64,000 nucleotides of DNA from Pseudomonas atagonensis (GTDB taxonomy: Bacteria > Pseudomonadota > Gammaproteobacteria > Pseudomonadales > Pseudomonadaceae): NCBI RefSeq assembly GCF_011369485.1, contig NZ_VXCA01000004.1, forward strand, positions 186,001 through 250,000, in the 5' to 3' direction. The notes below the pieces were generated by a model. The model saw nothing but the letters and a program-made list of their open reading frames with translations, was not told the origin of the DNA and ran no database searches. A program made the translations under genes and the position numbers. This document shows positions 43,408 to 52,836 of the stretch, one piece after another (positions within the stretch are counted from its first letter, which is position 1; every line of letters begins with the position of its first letter).

Positions 43408-43424
43408 TGGTATACCATAATACC
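43408..43424. promoter_or_regulatory. Putative GntR operator, site D, upstream of the catabolic operon
   Basis: TGGTATACCATAATACC, containing the same 15-mer as site C (43408-43422) and the palindrome TGGTATACCA. It lies about 42-58 bp before the first gene of the operon that includes gntR. Confidence 0.78.
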
Positions 43425-43521
43425 GATCGCGCAAGTCCCCTTCACAAGATTTGCCGCATCCATCCGGCGAATGGCGCCGCATTCACCTGCAACCACAAAT
43501 CTCCCAAACACCACCCACCTC

Positions 43522-43612
43522 TGTGGGAGGGGGCTTGCTCCCGAAAGCGGCGGATCAGGCGACATCTATGCTGGCTGACACTCCGTCTTCGGAAGCAAGC
43601 CCCCTCCCACAA
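43522..43612. repeat. REP pair
   Basis: Arms TGTGGGAGGGGGCTTGCTCC and its complement. With site D it accounts for part of the 461-bp gap 43367-43827. In the rest (43613-43810) I see no gene or clear structure; it should hold the promoter of the YCF48-like gene. Confidence 0.85.
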
Positions 43613-43827
43613 TGAAAATCACCTGCCACGCAGGCTCCACGCGGTTAACAAAAGATAACGTTGCGCCGATTGTCAGACGTTTCGAATGCCCGATAGGATG
43701 AGCCAGCTTCCGAAGTGGCTCTGGATTGCGGGTTTCAGGACTATGCTTCTGACCAGCCATCACTGGAGCACACTTGCGGCGCCCTTGAAGGCCAGATGGC
43801 CTAACAATAATAAATAGGGGAAGGTCT

Positions 43828-44871
43828 ATGAGTCGTTGCCGCCCGCCGGCGTTACGCAACACCGCGTTGCTGGCCACAGCACTCTCTCTGCTGGGCTTCG
43901 CCACGTTGTCGGCACCTGTGATCGCCGCCGAGGCTCCAGCCGACGTGGTGTATGCCACCGAATCCGCCAAAGCCACGAAAAGCCTGATCCTCGATGTTGT
44001 CCATGCCGGAACGCGGCTGGTGGCGGTCGGGGATCGCGGGCACATTGTCTATTCCAACGACCAGGGCAAGACCTGGACGCAGGCCAAGGTGCCGAGTCGG
44101 CAACTGCTGACCGCCGTGTATTTCGTCGACGAGAAACACGGCTGGGCGGTCGGGCACGACGCGCAGATTCTCGCCAGCGAAGACGGCGGTTTGACCTGGA
44201 CCAAGCAATTCGAAGACCTCAAACGTGAATCGCCGTTGCTCGATGTCTGGTTCAAGGACATCAACAGCGGCCTTGCCGTGGGCGCTTACGGCGCATTGCT
44301 GGAAACCACCGACGGCGGCAAACACTGGGAAGACGTCAGTGACCGTCTCGACAACGAAGACCAGTTCCACCTCAACGCTATCGCGGCGGTGAAAGACGCC
44401 GGCCTGTTCATCGTCGGCGAATCCGGCAGCATGTTCCGCTCCGCCGACTGGGGCCAGACCTGGGAAAAGCTTGAAGGCCCGTACGAAGGTTCGCTGTTCG
44501 GCGTGATCGGCACCGCGCAAGCGCAGACCCTGTTGGCTTATGGCCTGCGCGGCAACCTCTACCGCTCCACCGATTTCGGCAGCACCTGGGAGCAGGTCGA
44601 ACTGAAAGCCGCGCGCGGCTCTCTGGAGTTCGGTCTGTCCGGCGCGACCTTGCTTGAAGACGGCTCGATTGTGATCGTCGGCAACGGCGGCTCGGTGATC
44701 AGCAGCAGCGACAACGGTGAAACCTTCAGTGTGTTCAACCGCCCGGATCGCATCTCGCTGTCTTCGGTCACGGCGGCGGGCGACGGCAACCTGATTCTGA
44801 CCGGGCAGGGCGGTGTGCACACCACGCTGCCAAACGGCGCCGAGATCAATAATAAGAAGGCGGGGCTATGA
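43828..44871 (+). CDS. YCF48-like beta-propeller protein, exported
   Basis: A 347-residue protein with a signal peptide ending APVIAA. At least five repeats carry the BNR/YCF48 pattern, such as SNDQGKTWTQ, SEDGGLTWTK, TTDGGKHWED, SADWGQTWEK and SSDNGETFSV, giving a beta-propeller, presumably periplasmic. GGGGAAGG precedes the start. Its gene overlaps that of an RND protein by 4 bp. In Pseudomonas and relatives this pair usually accompanies DUF1302 and DUF1329 outer-membrane proteins; those are not present here. Confidence 0.88.
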   Translation: MSRCRPPALRNTALLATALSLLGFATLSAPVIAAEAPADVVYATESAKATKSLILDVVHAGTRLVAVGDRGHIVYSNDQGKTWTQAKVPSRQLLTAVYFVDEKHGWAVGHDAQILASEDGGLTWTKQFEDLKRESPLLDVWFKDINSGLAVGAYGALLETTDGGKHWEDVSDRLDNEDQFHLNAIAAVKDAGLFIVGESGSMFRSADWGQTWEKLEGPYEGSLFGVIGTAQAQTLLAYGLRGNLYRSTDFGSTWEQVELKAARGSLEFGLSGATLLEDGSIVIVGNGGSVISSSDNGETFSVFNRPDRISLSSVTAAGDGNLILTGQGGVHTTLPNGAEINNKKAGL

Positions 44872-47252
44872 CTTCCTTGATCACTCCTCAGCAGGACAAG
44901 GCGACGTTCCTCGAACGTCTGATTTTCAACAACCGCCCGGCAGTGATCCTCATCTGTCTGGTGGTCAGCATCTTCCTGTTCTGGCAGGCCACGCTGATCC
45001 GGCCGTCGACCAGCTTCGAAAAAATGATCCCGCTCAAGCATCCGTTCATCGAGAAGATGATGGAGCACCGCAACGATCTGGCGAACCTGGGCAACACCGT
45101 GCGGATTTCGGTGGAAGCCACCGACGGCGATATTTTCTCCAAGGAGTACATGGAGACTCTGCGTCAGATCAACGACGAGGTGTTCTACATCTCTGGCGTC
45201 GACCGATCCGGCCTCAAGTCGCTGTGGAGCCCGAGCGTACGCTGGACCGAAGTGACCGAAGAAGGTTTTGCCGGCGGCGAAGTGATCCCGCAGAGCTACA
45301 ACGGCTCGCAGGACAGCCTCGATCTGCTGCGCAATAACGTGCTCAAGTCCGGCCAGGTCGGGCGTCTGGTGGCCAACGACTTCAAGTCGAGCATTGTCGA
45401 CATCCCGCTGCTGGAGTCCTACCCGGACCCGGAAGATCAGGGCAAGTTGCTCGCCCTGGATTACCGCAAGTTCTCCCATGAACTCGAAGACAAGATCCGC
45501 AACAAGTTCGAAGCGCAGAACCCCAACGTCAAAATCCACATCGTCGGTTTCGCCAAGAAAGTCGGTGACCTGATCGACGGTCTGGTGATGGTGGTGATGT
45601 TCTTCGGCATCGCGTTTGTCATCACCCTGATCCTGCTGTTGTGGTTCACCAACTGCCTGCGCAGCACCATCGCGGTATTGAGCACGACACTGGTGGCGGT
45701 GGTCTGGCAACTTGGATTGATGCACTTTTTCGGCTTCGGGCTTGATCCGTATTCGATGCTGGTGCCGTTCCTGATCTTCGCCATCGGCATCTCCCACGGC
45801 GTGCAGAAGATCAACGGTATCGCTCTGCAATCCAGCGAGGCGGATAACGCGCTTACCGCTGCGCGAAGGACGTTCCGGCAACTGTTCCTGCCGGGGATGA
45901 TCGCGATTCTCGCGGACGCCGTTGGCTTCATCACTTTGTTGATCATCGACATCGGGGTGATCCGCGAGCTGGCCATTGGCGCGTCCATCGGTGTCGCGGT
46001 GATCGTGTTCACCAACCTGATCCTGCTGCCGGTAGCGATTTCCTATGTCGGCATCAGCAAGCGTGCGATCGCCAGGAGCAAAAAAGACGCGAACCGCGAA
46101 CATCCGTTTTGGCGCCTGCTGTCGAATTTTGCCAGCCCGAAAGTCGCTCCGGTCTCCATCGCGTTGGCGCTGATCGCTTTCGGTGGCGGCCTCTGGTACA
46201 GCCAGAACCTGAAAATCGGTGACCTCGACCAGGGTGCGCCTGAACTGCGTCCGGACTCGCGCTACAACAAGGACAACAACTTCATCATCAACAACTACTC
46301 GACCAGTTCCGACGTGCTGGTGGTGATGGTCAAGACCAAGGCTGAGGGTTGTTCACGCTACGAAGCCATGGCGCCGATCGACGAGTTGATGTGGAAGATG
46401 CAGAACACCGAGGGCGTGCAGTCGGCGATCTCGCTGGTGACCGTGTCCAAGCAGATGATCAAGGGCATGAACGAGGGCAACCTGAAATGGGAAACCCTGT
46501 CGCGCAACCCGGACGTGCTGAACAACTCGATTGCCCGCGCCGACGGCCTGTACAACAACAGTTGCTCGCTGGCGCCGGTGCTGGTGTTCCTCAACGATCA
46601 CAAGGCCGAAACCCTGGATCGGGCGGTGCACGCGGTGCAGGAGTTCGCCAAGGACAACAACAAGGACGGTCTGGAATTCATCCTCGCCGCCGGTAACGCC
46701 GGGATCGAGGCGGCCACCAACGAAGTCATCAAACAGGCCGAGTTGACCATCCTGATTCTGGTGTACATCTGCGTCGCGGTGATGTGCATGATCACCTTCC
46801 GTTCGTGGGCGGCTACCTTGTGCATCGTCCTGCCGCTGGTGCTGACCTCGGTACTCGGCAACGCGCTGATGGCGTTCATGGGCATCGGGGTGAAAGTCGC
46901 GACGCTGCCAGTGGTGGCGCTGGGTGTGGGGATTGGCGTGGACTACGGCATCTACATCTACAGTCGCCTGGAAAGCTTCCTGCGTGCCGGCCTGCCGCTG
47001 CAGGAAGCCTATTACCAGACCCTGAAATCCACCGGTAAAGCGGTGCTGTTCACCGGTCTGTGCCTGGCCATCGGCGTGTGCACCTGGATCTTCTCGGCGA
47101 TCAAGTTCCAGGCCGACATGGGCCTGATGCTGACGTTCATGCTGCTGTGGAACATGTTCGGTGCGCTGTGGCTGCTGCCGGCACTGGCGAAGTTCCTGAT
47201 CAAGCCGGAGAAACTGGCGGGGCAGAAGGGCAATTCGCTGTTTGCTCACTGA
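44868..47252 (+). CDS. MMPL-type RND superfamily exporter
   Basis: A 794-residue inner-membrane protein with about 12 membrane segments: one near residue 20, a large periplasmic loop, five near 230-400, a second loop, and five near 625-780. The FLIFAIGISHGVQKING and VVALGVGIGVDYGIYIYSRL segments correspond to the charged fourth helix of RND proteins. MMPL-type members export lipids or hydrophobic molecules; the cargo here is unknown. It is translationally coupled to the YCF48-like protein and followed by a strong terminator. Confidence 0.9.
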   Translation: MTSLITPQQDKATFLERLIFNNRPAVILICLVVSIFLFWQATLIRPSTSFEKMIPLKHPFIEKMMEHRNDLANLGNTVRISVEATDGDIFSKEYMETLRQINDEVFYISGVDRSGLKSLWSPSVRWTEVTEEGFAGGEVIPQSYNGSQDSLDLLRNNVLKSGQVGRLVANDFKSSIVDIPLLESYPDPEDQGKLLALDYRKFSHELEDKIRNKFEAQNPNVKIHIVGFAKKVGDLIDGLVMVVMFFGIAFVITLILLLWFTNCLRSTIAVLSTTLVAVVWQLGLMHFFGFGLDPYSMLVPFLIFAIGISHGVQKINGIALQSSEADNALTAARRTFRQLFLPGMIAILADAVGFITLLIIDIGVIRELAIGASIGVAVIVFTNLILLPVAISYVGISKRAIARSKKDANREHPFWRLLSNFASPKVAPVSIALALIAFGGGLWYSQNLKIGDLDQGAPELRPDSRYNKDNNFIINNYSTSSDVLVVMVKTKAEGCSRYEAMAPIDELMWKMQNTEGVQSAISLVTVSKQMIKGMNEGNLKWETLSRNPDVLNNSIARADGLYNNSCSLAPVLVFLNDHKAETLDRAVHAVQEFAKDNNKDGLEFILAAGNAGIEAATNEVIKQAELTILILVYICVAVMCMITFRSWAATLCIVLPLVLTSVLGNALMAFMGIGVKVATLPVVALGVGIGVDYGIYIYSRLESFLRAGLPLQEAYYQTLKSTGKAVLFTGLCLAIGVCTWIFSAIKFQADMGLMLTFMLLWNMFGALWLLPALAKFLIKPEKLAGQKGNSLFAH

Positions 47253-47271
47253 TCTGAGAATCTGAAACAAC

Positions 47272-47304
47272 AAAGCCGCAACCTTGAAGGGTTGCGGCTT
47301 TTTT
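47272..47304 (+). terminator. Rho-independent terminator
   Basis: Stem AAGCCGCAACC/GGTTGCGGCTT with a short loop and a run of T, 20 bp after the RND stop codon. Confidence 0.92.
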
Positions 47305-47326
47305 ATGAGTCAAGATCAAAAGCCTT

Positions 47327-47502
47327 CCCTCACCCTAGCCCTCTCCCAGGGGGAGAGGGAACTGACCGCAATGTCTCCCGTGATACATCGACCTGAAAAA
47401 CCGAGTCGATTATGGATTCAAAGCAGATCGTTCACGTCGGTGTAGATCGTCAATATTCCCGGATCGGTCCCCTCTACCTCTGGGAGAGGGCTAGGGTGAG
47501 GG
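47327..47502. repeat. CCCTCACC inverted-repeat element, copy 3
   Basis: Ends CCCTCACCCTAGCCCTCTCC and near complement around about 135 bp, with inner CATCGACCTGAAAA. Same family as 31909-32085 and 36273-36428. It lies between the RND terminator and the end of the GntR gene. Confidence 0.75.
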
Positions 47503-47518
47503 CAGGCGGTCTCAAGGC

Positions 47519-48238
47519 TCAAGAAAGTTCAGTACCAAGCACAACACTCAAAGCACTCCGCGCATCATCCAACTGCACCAGCGTCGCATGCCGCGCCCCC
47601 AATGCATCCCGATTCTCGATCGCGGTAAGAATCGCCTTATGCCGAGGCAATGCCAGCTCATGCAGATTCGGCCGCTGATTGGAATGCTTCAACGCCTCGG
47701 CAATCGCCACCGAGAGCATGTTGCACAGGTTCGCCAGCAAATCATTGTGCGTGGCATCGGCGATGCGGCTATGAAAATCCAGATCCGGTTGCAACAGGGC
47801 TTCCGGCGTCGGCGCGGCTTCCATGCGTTGGTAGGCTTCGCCGATGAGGGCGATGTCGGCCTCGGTCGCGTGCTGAGCGGCGAGGGCGGCGGCCGCCGGT
47901 TCGATGATGCTGCGCACGCTGGTCAGGACATTGAAGAACTCGTTCTGCGGGCTGCTTTGCATCAGCCAGTGCAGTACGTCCGGGTCGAGCATGTGCCACT
48001 CGCGCCGGGCCTTGACCACCGTGCCGACACGCGGTTTGGAGTACACCAGCCCCTTGGCCACCAGCACCCGCGTGGCTTCGCGCAAGACCGGCCGACTGAC
48101 TGCGTATTCCTCACACAACAAGGCTTCGGCGGGCAGTTTGTCATCGGGCAAAAAGCGTCCTGAGACGATCTGCATGCCCAATTCCTGGACGATGCGCGAG
48201 TGCATGCTTTTGCGGTCGGAAGGTTTGCGGTAATCCAT
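47519..48238 (-). CDS. GntR-family (FCD domain) regulator of the pentonate genes
   Basis: A 239-residue regulator. The winged helix (about 12-80) has AEALLCEEYAVSRPVLREA, and the FCD domain (about 100-225) carries the ligand/metal-site residues DLDFHSRIADATHN and LPRHKAIL. It resembles DgoR-type regulators of sugar-acid catabolism. It is encoded downstream of the dehydratase in the same direction, with a REP pair between, so it probably represses the divergent dehydratase and MFS promoters. Confidence 0.88.
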   Translation of the reverse strand: MDYRKPSDRKSMHSRIVQELGMQIVSGRFLPDDKLPAEALLCEEYAVSRPVLREATRVLVAKGLVYSKPRVGTVVKARREWHMLDPDVLHWLMQSSPQNEFFNVLTSVRSIIEPAAAALAAQHATEADIALIGEAYQRMEAAPTPEALLQPDLDFHSRIADATHNDLLANLCNMLSVAIAEALKHSNQRPNLHELALPRHKAILTAIENRDALGARHATLVQLDDARSALSVVLGTELS

Positions 48239-48322
48239 GGGGAACGGCGCGATCCTGAGCGATGGAGATGCCGCGCATCATAGCAGGCACGACACAATCT
48301 TGAGGCAGATACACACGTCAAA

Positions 48323-48411
48323 TGTGGGAGCGGGCTTGCTCGCGAATGCGGTGTGTCAGCAATGCATGTTTCGACTGGCACACCGCATTCGCGAGCAAGC
48401 CCGCTCCCACA
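48323..48411. repeat. REP pair
   Basis: Arms TGTGGGAGCGGGCTTGCTCG and its complement between the dehydratase stop and the GntR start. Confidence 0.85.
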
Positions 48412-48424
48412 GGGGATGGCGGTT

Positions 48425-50161
48425 TTAGTGGGAGTGGCGGGGCACTTCAGCGCCTCGGCAACCGACGAGGAAGTCAAAGTCACAACCTTGATCCGCCTGC
48501 AGCACATGGTCGATGTATAGCTGACGATAACCGCCCACCAGCAACTGCTGCGGTGGCTGCAGATCGGCCATGCGCGCGGCCAGTTCGGCATCCGGAATGT
48601 CCAGATGCAAACGCCCGCTGGCGCAGTCAAGTTCGATCCAGTCGCCTTCCTTCACCGTCGCCAAAGGCCCGCCGGCAGCGGCTTCCGGCGCCACGTGCAA
48701 AACGACGGTGCCGTACGCGGTGCCGCTCATTCGTGCGTCAGATATGCGCACCATGTCCGTCACCCCCTGCGCCAACAGCTTGGCCGGCAGGCCCATGTTG
48801 CCGACTTCGGCCATGCCCGGATAACCTTTCGGCCCGCAGTTCTTCATCACTAGAATCGAATCTTTATCGACATCCAGTTCCGGATCGTTGATCCGTGCCT
48901 TGTACATGTCGAAGTTCTCGAACACCACAGCACGGCCACGATGCTGCATCAGTTCCGGAGTAGCGGCGGACGGCTTGAGCACCGCGCCGAGTGGCGCCAG
49001 ATTGCCGCGCAGTACACAGATACCGCCGTCGGCGCGGATCGGGTTGTCGAGGGTGCGGATCACCTCGTCCTCACCGTAGATCGGCGCGTCCTTGGTGTTC
49101 TCGCCGAGCGTTTTGCCGTTGACGGTCAGTGCGTTCGGGTTGGGGATCAGATTGGCTTCACCGAGGCGGCGCAGCACCGCTGGCAAACCACCGGCGTAGT
49201 AGAACTCTTCCATCAGAAAACGCCCGGACGGTTGCAGGTCGACGATGGTCGGCATGCCGCGCCCGATGCGCGTCCAGTCATCCAGATCCAGCTCAACGCC
49301 AATGCGTCCGGCGATGGCTTTCAGATGGATCACAGCATTGGTCGAACCGCCGATTGCAGCGTTGACCCGAATGGCGTTCTCAAAGGCTTCCTTAGTGAGG
49401 ATCTTCGACAGCTTCAAATCTTCGCGAACCATTTCCACGGCGCGCATGCCGGACATGTGCGCCAGCACATAACGCCGCGCATCGACCGCCGGAATCGCTG
49501 CGTTGTGGGGCAGGGACGTGCCCAGTGCTTCGGCCATGCAAGCCATGGTCGACGCCGTACCCATGGTGTTACAGGTGCCCGCCGAGCGCGACATGCCGCC
49601 CTCGGCTGCAAGGAAATCGTCAATGGTGATAGTGCCGGCCTTGACCTGTTCGCTGAGCTGCCAGACCACGGTGCCGGAGCCGATGTCCTTGCCTTTATGC
49701 TTGCCGTTGAGCATCGGCCCGCCGGTGACGACGATGGCCGGCACGTCGCAACTGGCCGCGCCCATCAGCAGCGCCGGTGTGGTCTTGTCGCAACCGGTCA
49801 GCAGCACCACGCCGTCAATCGGGTTACCGCGAATCGCTTCCTCGACGTCCATGCTCGCCAGGTTGCGCGTCAACATGGCGGTCGGGCGCAGGTTCGATTC
49901 GCCATTGGAGAACACCGGAAATTCCACCGGAAAACCACCGGCCTCGATCACCCCGCGTTTGACGTGCTCCGCGATCTGGCGGAAGTGCGCGTTGCACGGG
50001 GTCAGTTCCGACCAGGTGTTGCAGATGCCGATGATCGGCTTGCCATGAAACTGGTGGTCGGCGATGCCCTGATTCTTCATCCAGCTGCGGTACATGAAGC
50101 CGTTCTTGTCGGCCGTGCCAAACCATTGGGCGGAGCGCAGGGTGGGTTTCTTATCAGACAT
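48425..50161 (-). CDS. IlvD/Edd-family sugar-acid dehydratase (L-arabinonate/D-xylonate type)
   Basis: A 578-residue Fe-S dehydratase. Cluster cysteines are visible in GICNTWSELTPC, TGCDKTTPA and SAGTCNTMGTAST. Length and the opening SAQWFGTADKNGFMYRSW match L-arabinonate/D-xylonate dehydratases rather than IlvD or Edd. It should convert a pentonate to 2-keto-3-deoxypentonate in the cytoplasm. It is divergent from the MFS gene, and the downstream enzymes of the same route are at 51.8-54.4 kb. Confidence 0.9.
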   Translation of the reverse strand: MSDKKPTLRSAQWFGTADKNGFMYRSWMKNQGIADHQFHGKPIIGICNTWSELTPCNAHFRQIAEHVKRGVIEAGGFPVEFPVFSNGESNLRPTAMLTRNLASMDVEEAIRGNPIDGVVLLTGCDKTTPALLMGAASCDVPAIVVTGGPMLNGKHKGKDIGSGTVVWQLSEQVKAGTITIDDFLAAEGGMSRSAGTCNTMGTASTMACMAEALGTSLPHNAAIPAVDARRYVLAHMSGMRAVEMVREDLKLSKILTKEAFENAIRVNAAIGGSTNAVIHLKAIAGRIGVELDLDDWTRIGRGMPTIVDLQPSGRFLMEEFYYAGGLPAVLRRLGEANLIPNPNALTVNGKTLGENTKDAPIYGEDEVIRTLDNPIRADGGICVLRGNLAPLGAVLKPSAATPELMQHRGRAVVFENFDMYKARINDPELDVDKDSILVMKNCGPKGYPGMAEVGNMGLPAKLLAQGVTDMVRISDARMSGTAYGTVVLHVAPEAAAGGPLATVKEGDWIELDCASGRLHLDIPDAELAARMADLQPPQQLLVGGYRQLYIDHVLQADQGCDFDFLVGCRGAEVPRHSH

Positions 50162-50175
50162 GATCGATTCTCTTA

Positions 50176-50270
50176 TTGTATGACTATAGTGTTCCAGCTG
50201 CCGCCTAACATAAGCTCAAAAACCAGCGTTTGGAAGTGTTGTTGGTGAATTAGTATTACTATATAGTCGT
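50176..50270. promoter_or_regulatory. Possible operator pair between dehydratase and MFS genes
   Basis: Two AT-rich sites share GACTATA in opposite orientations: TTGTATGACTATAGT (50176-50190) and, on the other strand, GACTATATAGTAATA (TATAGTC at 50262-50268). They lie in a divergent 193-bp promoter region, as expected for the FCD regulator encoded nearby. The match is short. Confidence 0.4.
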
Positions 50271-50354
50271 TTTCGACGGAGGGATGGCCCTGGCGGTTTT
50301 CCGTGAGAGGCGTCCCCCGAGGTTCTATAAAAACAACAATCGGAGACCGATCTC

Positions 50355-51683
50355 ATGAGCCAGGAACTGCGGCTAATCCGGCGCATCACGTTGAAACTGA
50401 TTCCCTTCCTGATCCTGCTGTACCTGATCGCCTATGTGGATCGCTCCGCCGTCGGCTTCGCCAAGCTGCACATGGGCGCCGACATCGGTATCGGAGATGC
50501 CGCCTACGGCCTCGGTGCCGGGCTTTTTTTCATCGGCTACTTTCTCCTCGAAATCCCCAGCAACCTGATGCTCGAACGCTTCGGCGCGCGGCGCTGGTTT
50601 GCACGCATCATGATCACCTGGGGCGCCATTACCATCGGCATGGCCTTCGTCCAGGGGCCGCACAGTTTTTACGTGATGCGCTTTCTGCTCGGCGCGGCGG
50701 AGGCGGGTTTTTTCCCCGGCGTTCTGTACTACATCACCCAATGGTTCCCGGTGCGCCATCGCGGCAAGATTCTCGGGCTGTTCATCCTGTCCCAACCCAT
50801 CGCGATGATGATCACAGGCCCCGTTTCCGGCGGCTTGCTGGGCATGGACGGCATCCTTGGGCTGCACGGCTGGCAGTGGCTGTTCATCGTCATCGGTACA
50901 CCAGCGATTCTGCTGACGTGGCCGGTATTGCGCTGGTTGCCGGATGGCCCGCAACAAGTGAAGTGGATGGATCAGGCCGAAAAGGACTGGCTCACCGGCG
51001 AATTGAAAAAGGATTTGCAGGAATACGGCCAAACCCGTCACGGCAATCCGTTGCATGCGCTGAAAGACAAACGCGTGTTGCTGCTGGCGCTGTTTTACCT
51101 GCCAGTGACCCTGAGCATTTATGGCCTCGGTCTGTGGCTACCGACGCTGATCAAACAGTTCGGCGGCAGCGATCTGGTCACAGGTTTCGTGTCTTCGGTG
51201 CCGTACATCTTCGGGATCATCGGCTTGCTGATCGTGCCGCGCAGTTCCGACCGCTTGAATGACCGCTACGGGCATCTCGCCGTGCTCTACGTGCTGGGTG
51301 CGATTGGCTTGTTCATGAGCGCGTGGCTGTCGTTGCCGGTGGCGCAACTGGCGGCGCTGTGTCTGGTGGCGTTTGCGCTGTTTTCCTGCACGGCGGTGTT
51401 CTGGACTTTGCCGGGACGGTTTTTTGCCGGTGCGAGCGCGGCGGCGGGCATTGCTTTGATCAACTCGGTCGGCAACCTCGGCGGCTACATCGGCCCGTTC
51501 GTGATCGGAGCGTTGAAGGAGTACACCGGGAATCTGGCTTCGGGGTTGTATTTCCTTTCCGGGGTGATGGTGTTCGGCTTGGTTCTCACAGGCATCGTTT
51601 ACCGCGTGCTCGAGCGAAAACACGTGCTGCCCAGCGACCAATTCGCTGCCAGCGCACGGGGTGCTACCCGGACCGGTATCTGA
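50355..51683 (+). CDS. MFS transporter of the anion:cation symporter family (sugar acid)
   Basis: A 442-residue, 12-segment MFS protein of the ACS branch (D-galactonate/glucarate-type), with YLIAYVDRSAVGFAKLHMG at segment 1, the usual start of the family, and FFIGYFLLEIPSNLMLERFG. It probably imports a pentonate such as L-arabinonate or D-xylonate with H+. It is the first gene of the rightward pathway unit. Confidence 0.9.
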   Translation: MSQELRLIRRITLKLIPFLILLYLIAYVDRSAVGFAKLHMGADIGIGDAAYGLGAGLFFIGYFLLEIPSNLMLERFGARRWFARIMITWGAITIGMAFVQGPHSFYVMRFLLGAAEAGFFPGVLYYITQWFPVRHRGKILGLFILSQPIAMMITGPVSGGLLGMDGILGLHGWQWLFIVIGTPAILLTWPVLRWLPDGPQQVKWMDQAEKDWLTGELKKDLQEYGQTRHGNPLHALKDKRVLLLALFYLPVTLSIYGLGLWLPTLIKQFGGSDLVTGFVSSVPYIFGIIGLLIVPRSSDRLNDRYGHLAVLYVLGAIGLFMSAWLSLPVAQLAALCLVAFALFSCTAVFWTLPGRFFAGASAAAGIALINSVGNLGGYIGPFVIGALKEYTGNLASGLYFLSGVMVFGLVLTGIVYRVLERKHVLPSDQFAASARGATRTGI

Positions 51684-51700
51684 AAAACAACACTGAACCC

Positions 51701-51791
51701 CTGTGGGAGGGGCTTGCTCGCGAAGGCGATGCGTCATTCAACAGTGATGGTGACTGATCCACCGCTTTCGCGAGCAAGCCCGCTCCCACAA
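51701..51791. repeat. REP pair
   Basis: Arms CTGTGGGAGGGGCTTGCTCG and its complement between the MFS and FAH-family genes. Confidence 0.85.
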
Positions 51792-51834
51792 TGGGACGGC
51801 GCCGAACTCAAGATTGGTTTAAAGGAGAAGATTC

Positions 51835-52827
51835 ATGCATCTGGTTCAATTCGAATTAAGTAACGGAGAACGCCGTGTCGGCGTGGTCGAGGACGGTCTG
51901 GTGCGTGAAGTGCAAGACGCCCGCACCACCCGCGATCTGGCACTGGCCGCCATCGAGGCTGGCAGCACCCTTGAGCAGCAAGTGCAAACTCTTGGTCTGG
52001 GCATCAGCCACGACTACGCGCAACTGCTCAAAGACCTGCGCATCCTGCCGCCGCTCGATCACCCGGACCCGGCGCACACGCTGGTCAGCGGCACCGGCCT
52101 GACGCATTTGGGCAGCGCTTCGGCGCGGGACAAAATGCACCAGCAGGCCGGCGACGAAGCGACAATGACCGACACCATGCGCATCTTCAAATGGGGCGTG
52201 GAGGGTGGCAAACCGGCGGCGGGGCAGGCCGGCGTGCAGCCGGAATGGTTCTACAAGGGCGACGGCAGCATCGTCGTGCGTCCGGGCCAACCGTTTCCTT
52301 TGCCACCGTTTGCCGAAGACGCCGGCGAAGAGCCGGAGATGGCCGGCCTCTACGTCATCGGCCATGACGGCAAGCCCTATCGGCTGGGCTTTGCGGTCGG
52401 TAACGAGTTCTCCGATCACGTCATGGAACGCAAGAATTACCTGTACCTGGCCCACTCGAAATTGCGCAGTTGCAGTTATGGCCCGGAACTTCGCGTCGGC
52501 GAACTGCCTCAACACCTTACGGGCAGCAGCCGCATTCTGCGTGACGGCGAAGTGCTGTGGCAGAACGCGTTTCTCAGCGGCGAGGCGAACATGTGCCACA
52601 GCCTCGCCAACCTCGAATACCACCACTTCAAGTACAGCCAGTTCCTGCGCCCGGGCGACGTGCACATCCACTTCTTCGGCACCGCGACCCTGTCGTTCGC
52701 CGACGGTATCCGCACGCAACCGGGCGATGTGTTCGAGATCAGCCAGGCCGAATTCGGCGCACCGCTGGTCAATGGCATCACTGCGGTTGCAGCGAGTTTT
52801 GAACCGGACACCATCGGCACCCTTTAA
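51835..52827 (+). CDS. FAH-family 2-keto-3-deoxypentonate dehydratase (AraD1/XylX-like)
   Basis: A 330-residue protein of the fumarylacetoacetase-like family, AraD1 branch. The C-terminal FAH domain contains AVGNEFSDHVMERKNYLYLA and metal-binding acidic residues. Family members convert 2-keto-3-deoxy-pentonate to alpha-ketoglutaric semialdehyde. AAAGGAGAA precedes the start. It lies 9 bp before the semialdehyde dehydrogenase gene, which completes the route. Confidence 0.87.
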   Translation: MHLVQFELSNGERRVGVVEDGLVREVQDARTTRDLALAAIEAGSTLEQQVQTLGLGISHDYAQLLKDLRILPPLDHPDPAHTLVSGTGLTHLGSASARDKMHQQAGDEATMTDTMRIFKWGVEGGKPAAGQAGVQPEWFYKGDGSIVVRPGQPFPLPPFAEDAGEEPEMAGLYVIGHDGKPYRLGFAVGNEFSDHVMERKNYLYLAHSKLRSCSYGPELRVGELPQHLTGSSRILRDGEVLWQNAFLSGEANMCHSLANLEYHHFKYSQFLRPGDVHIHFFGTATLSFADGIRTQPGDVFEISQAEFGAPLVNGITAVAASFEPDTIGTL

Positions 52828-52836
52828 GGAGATCCC

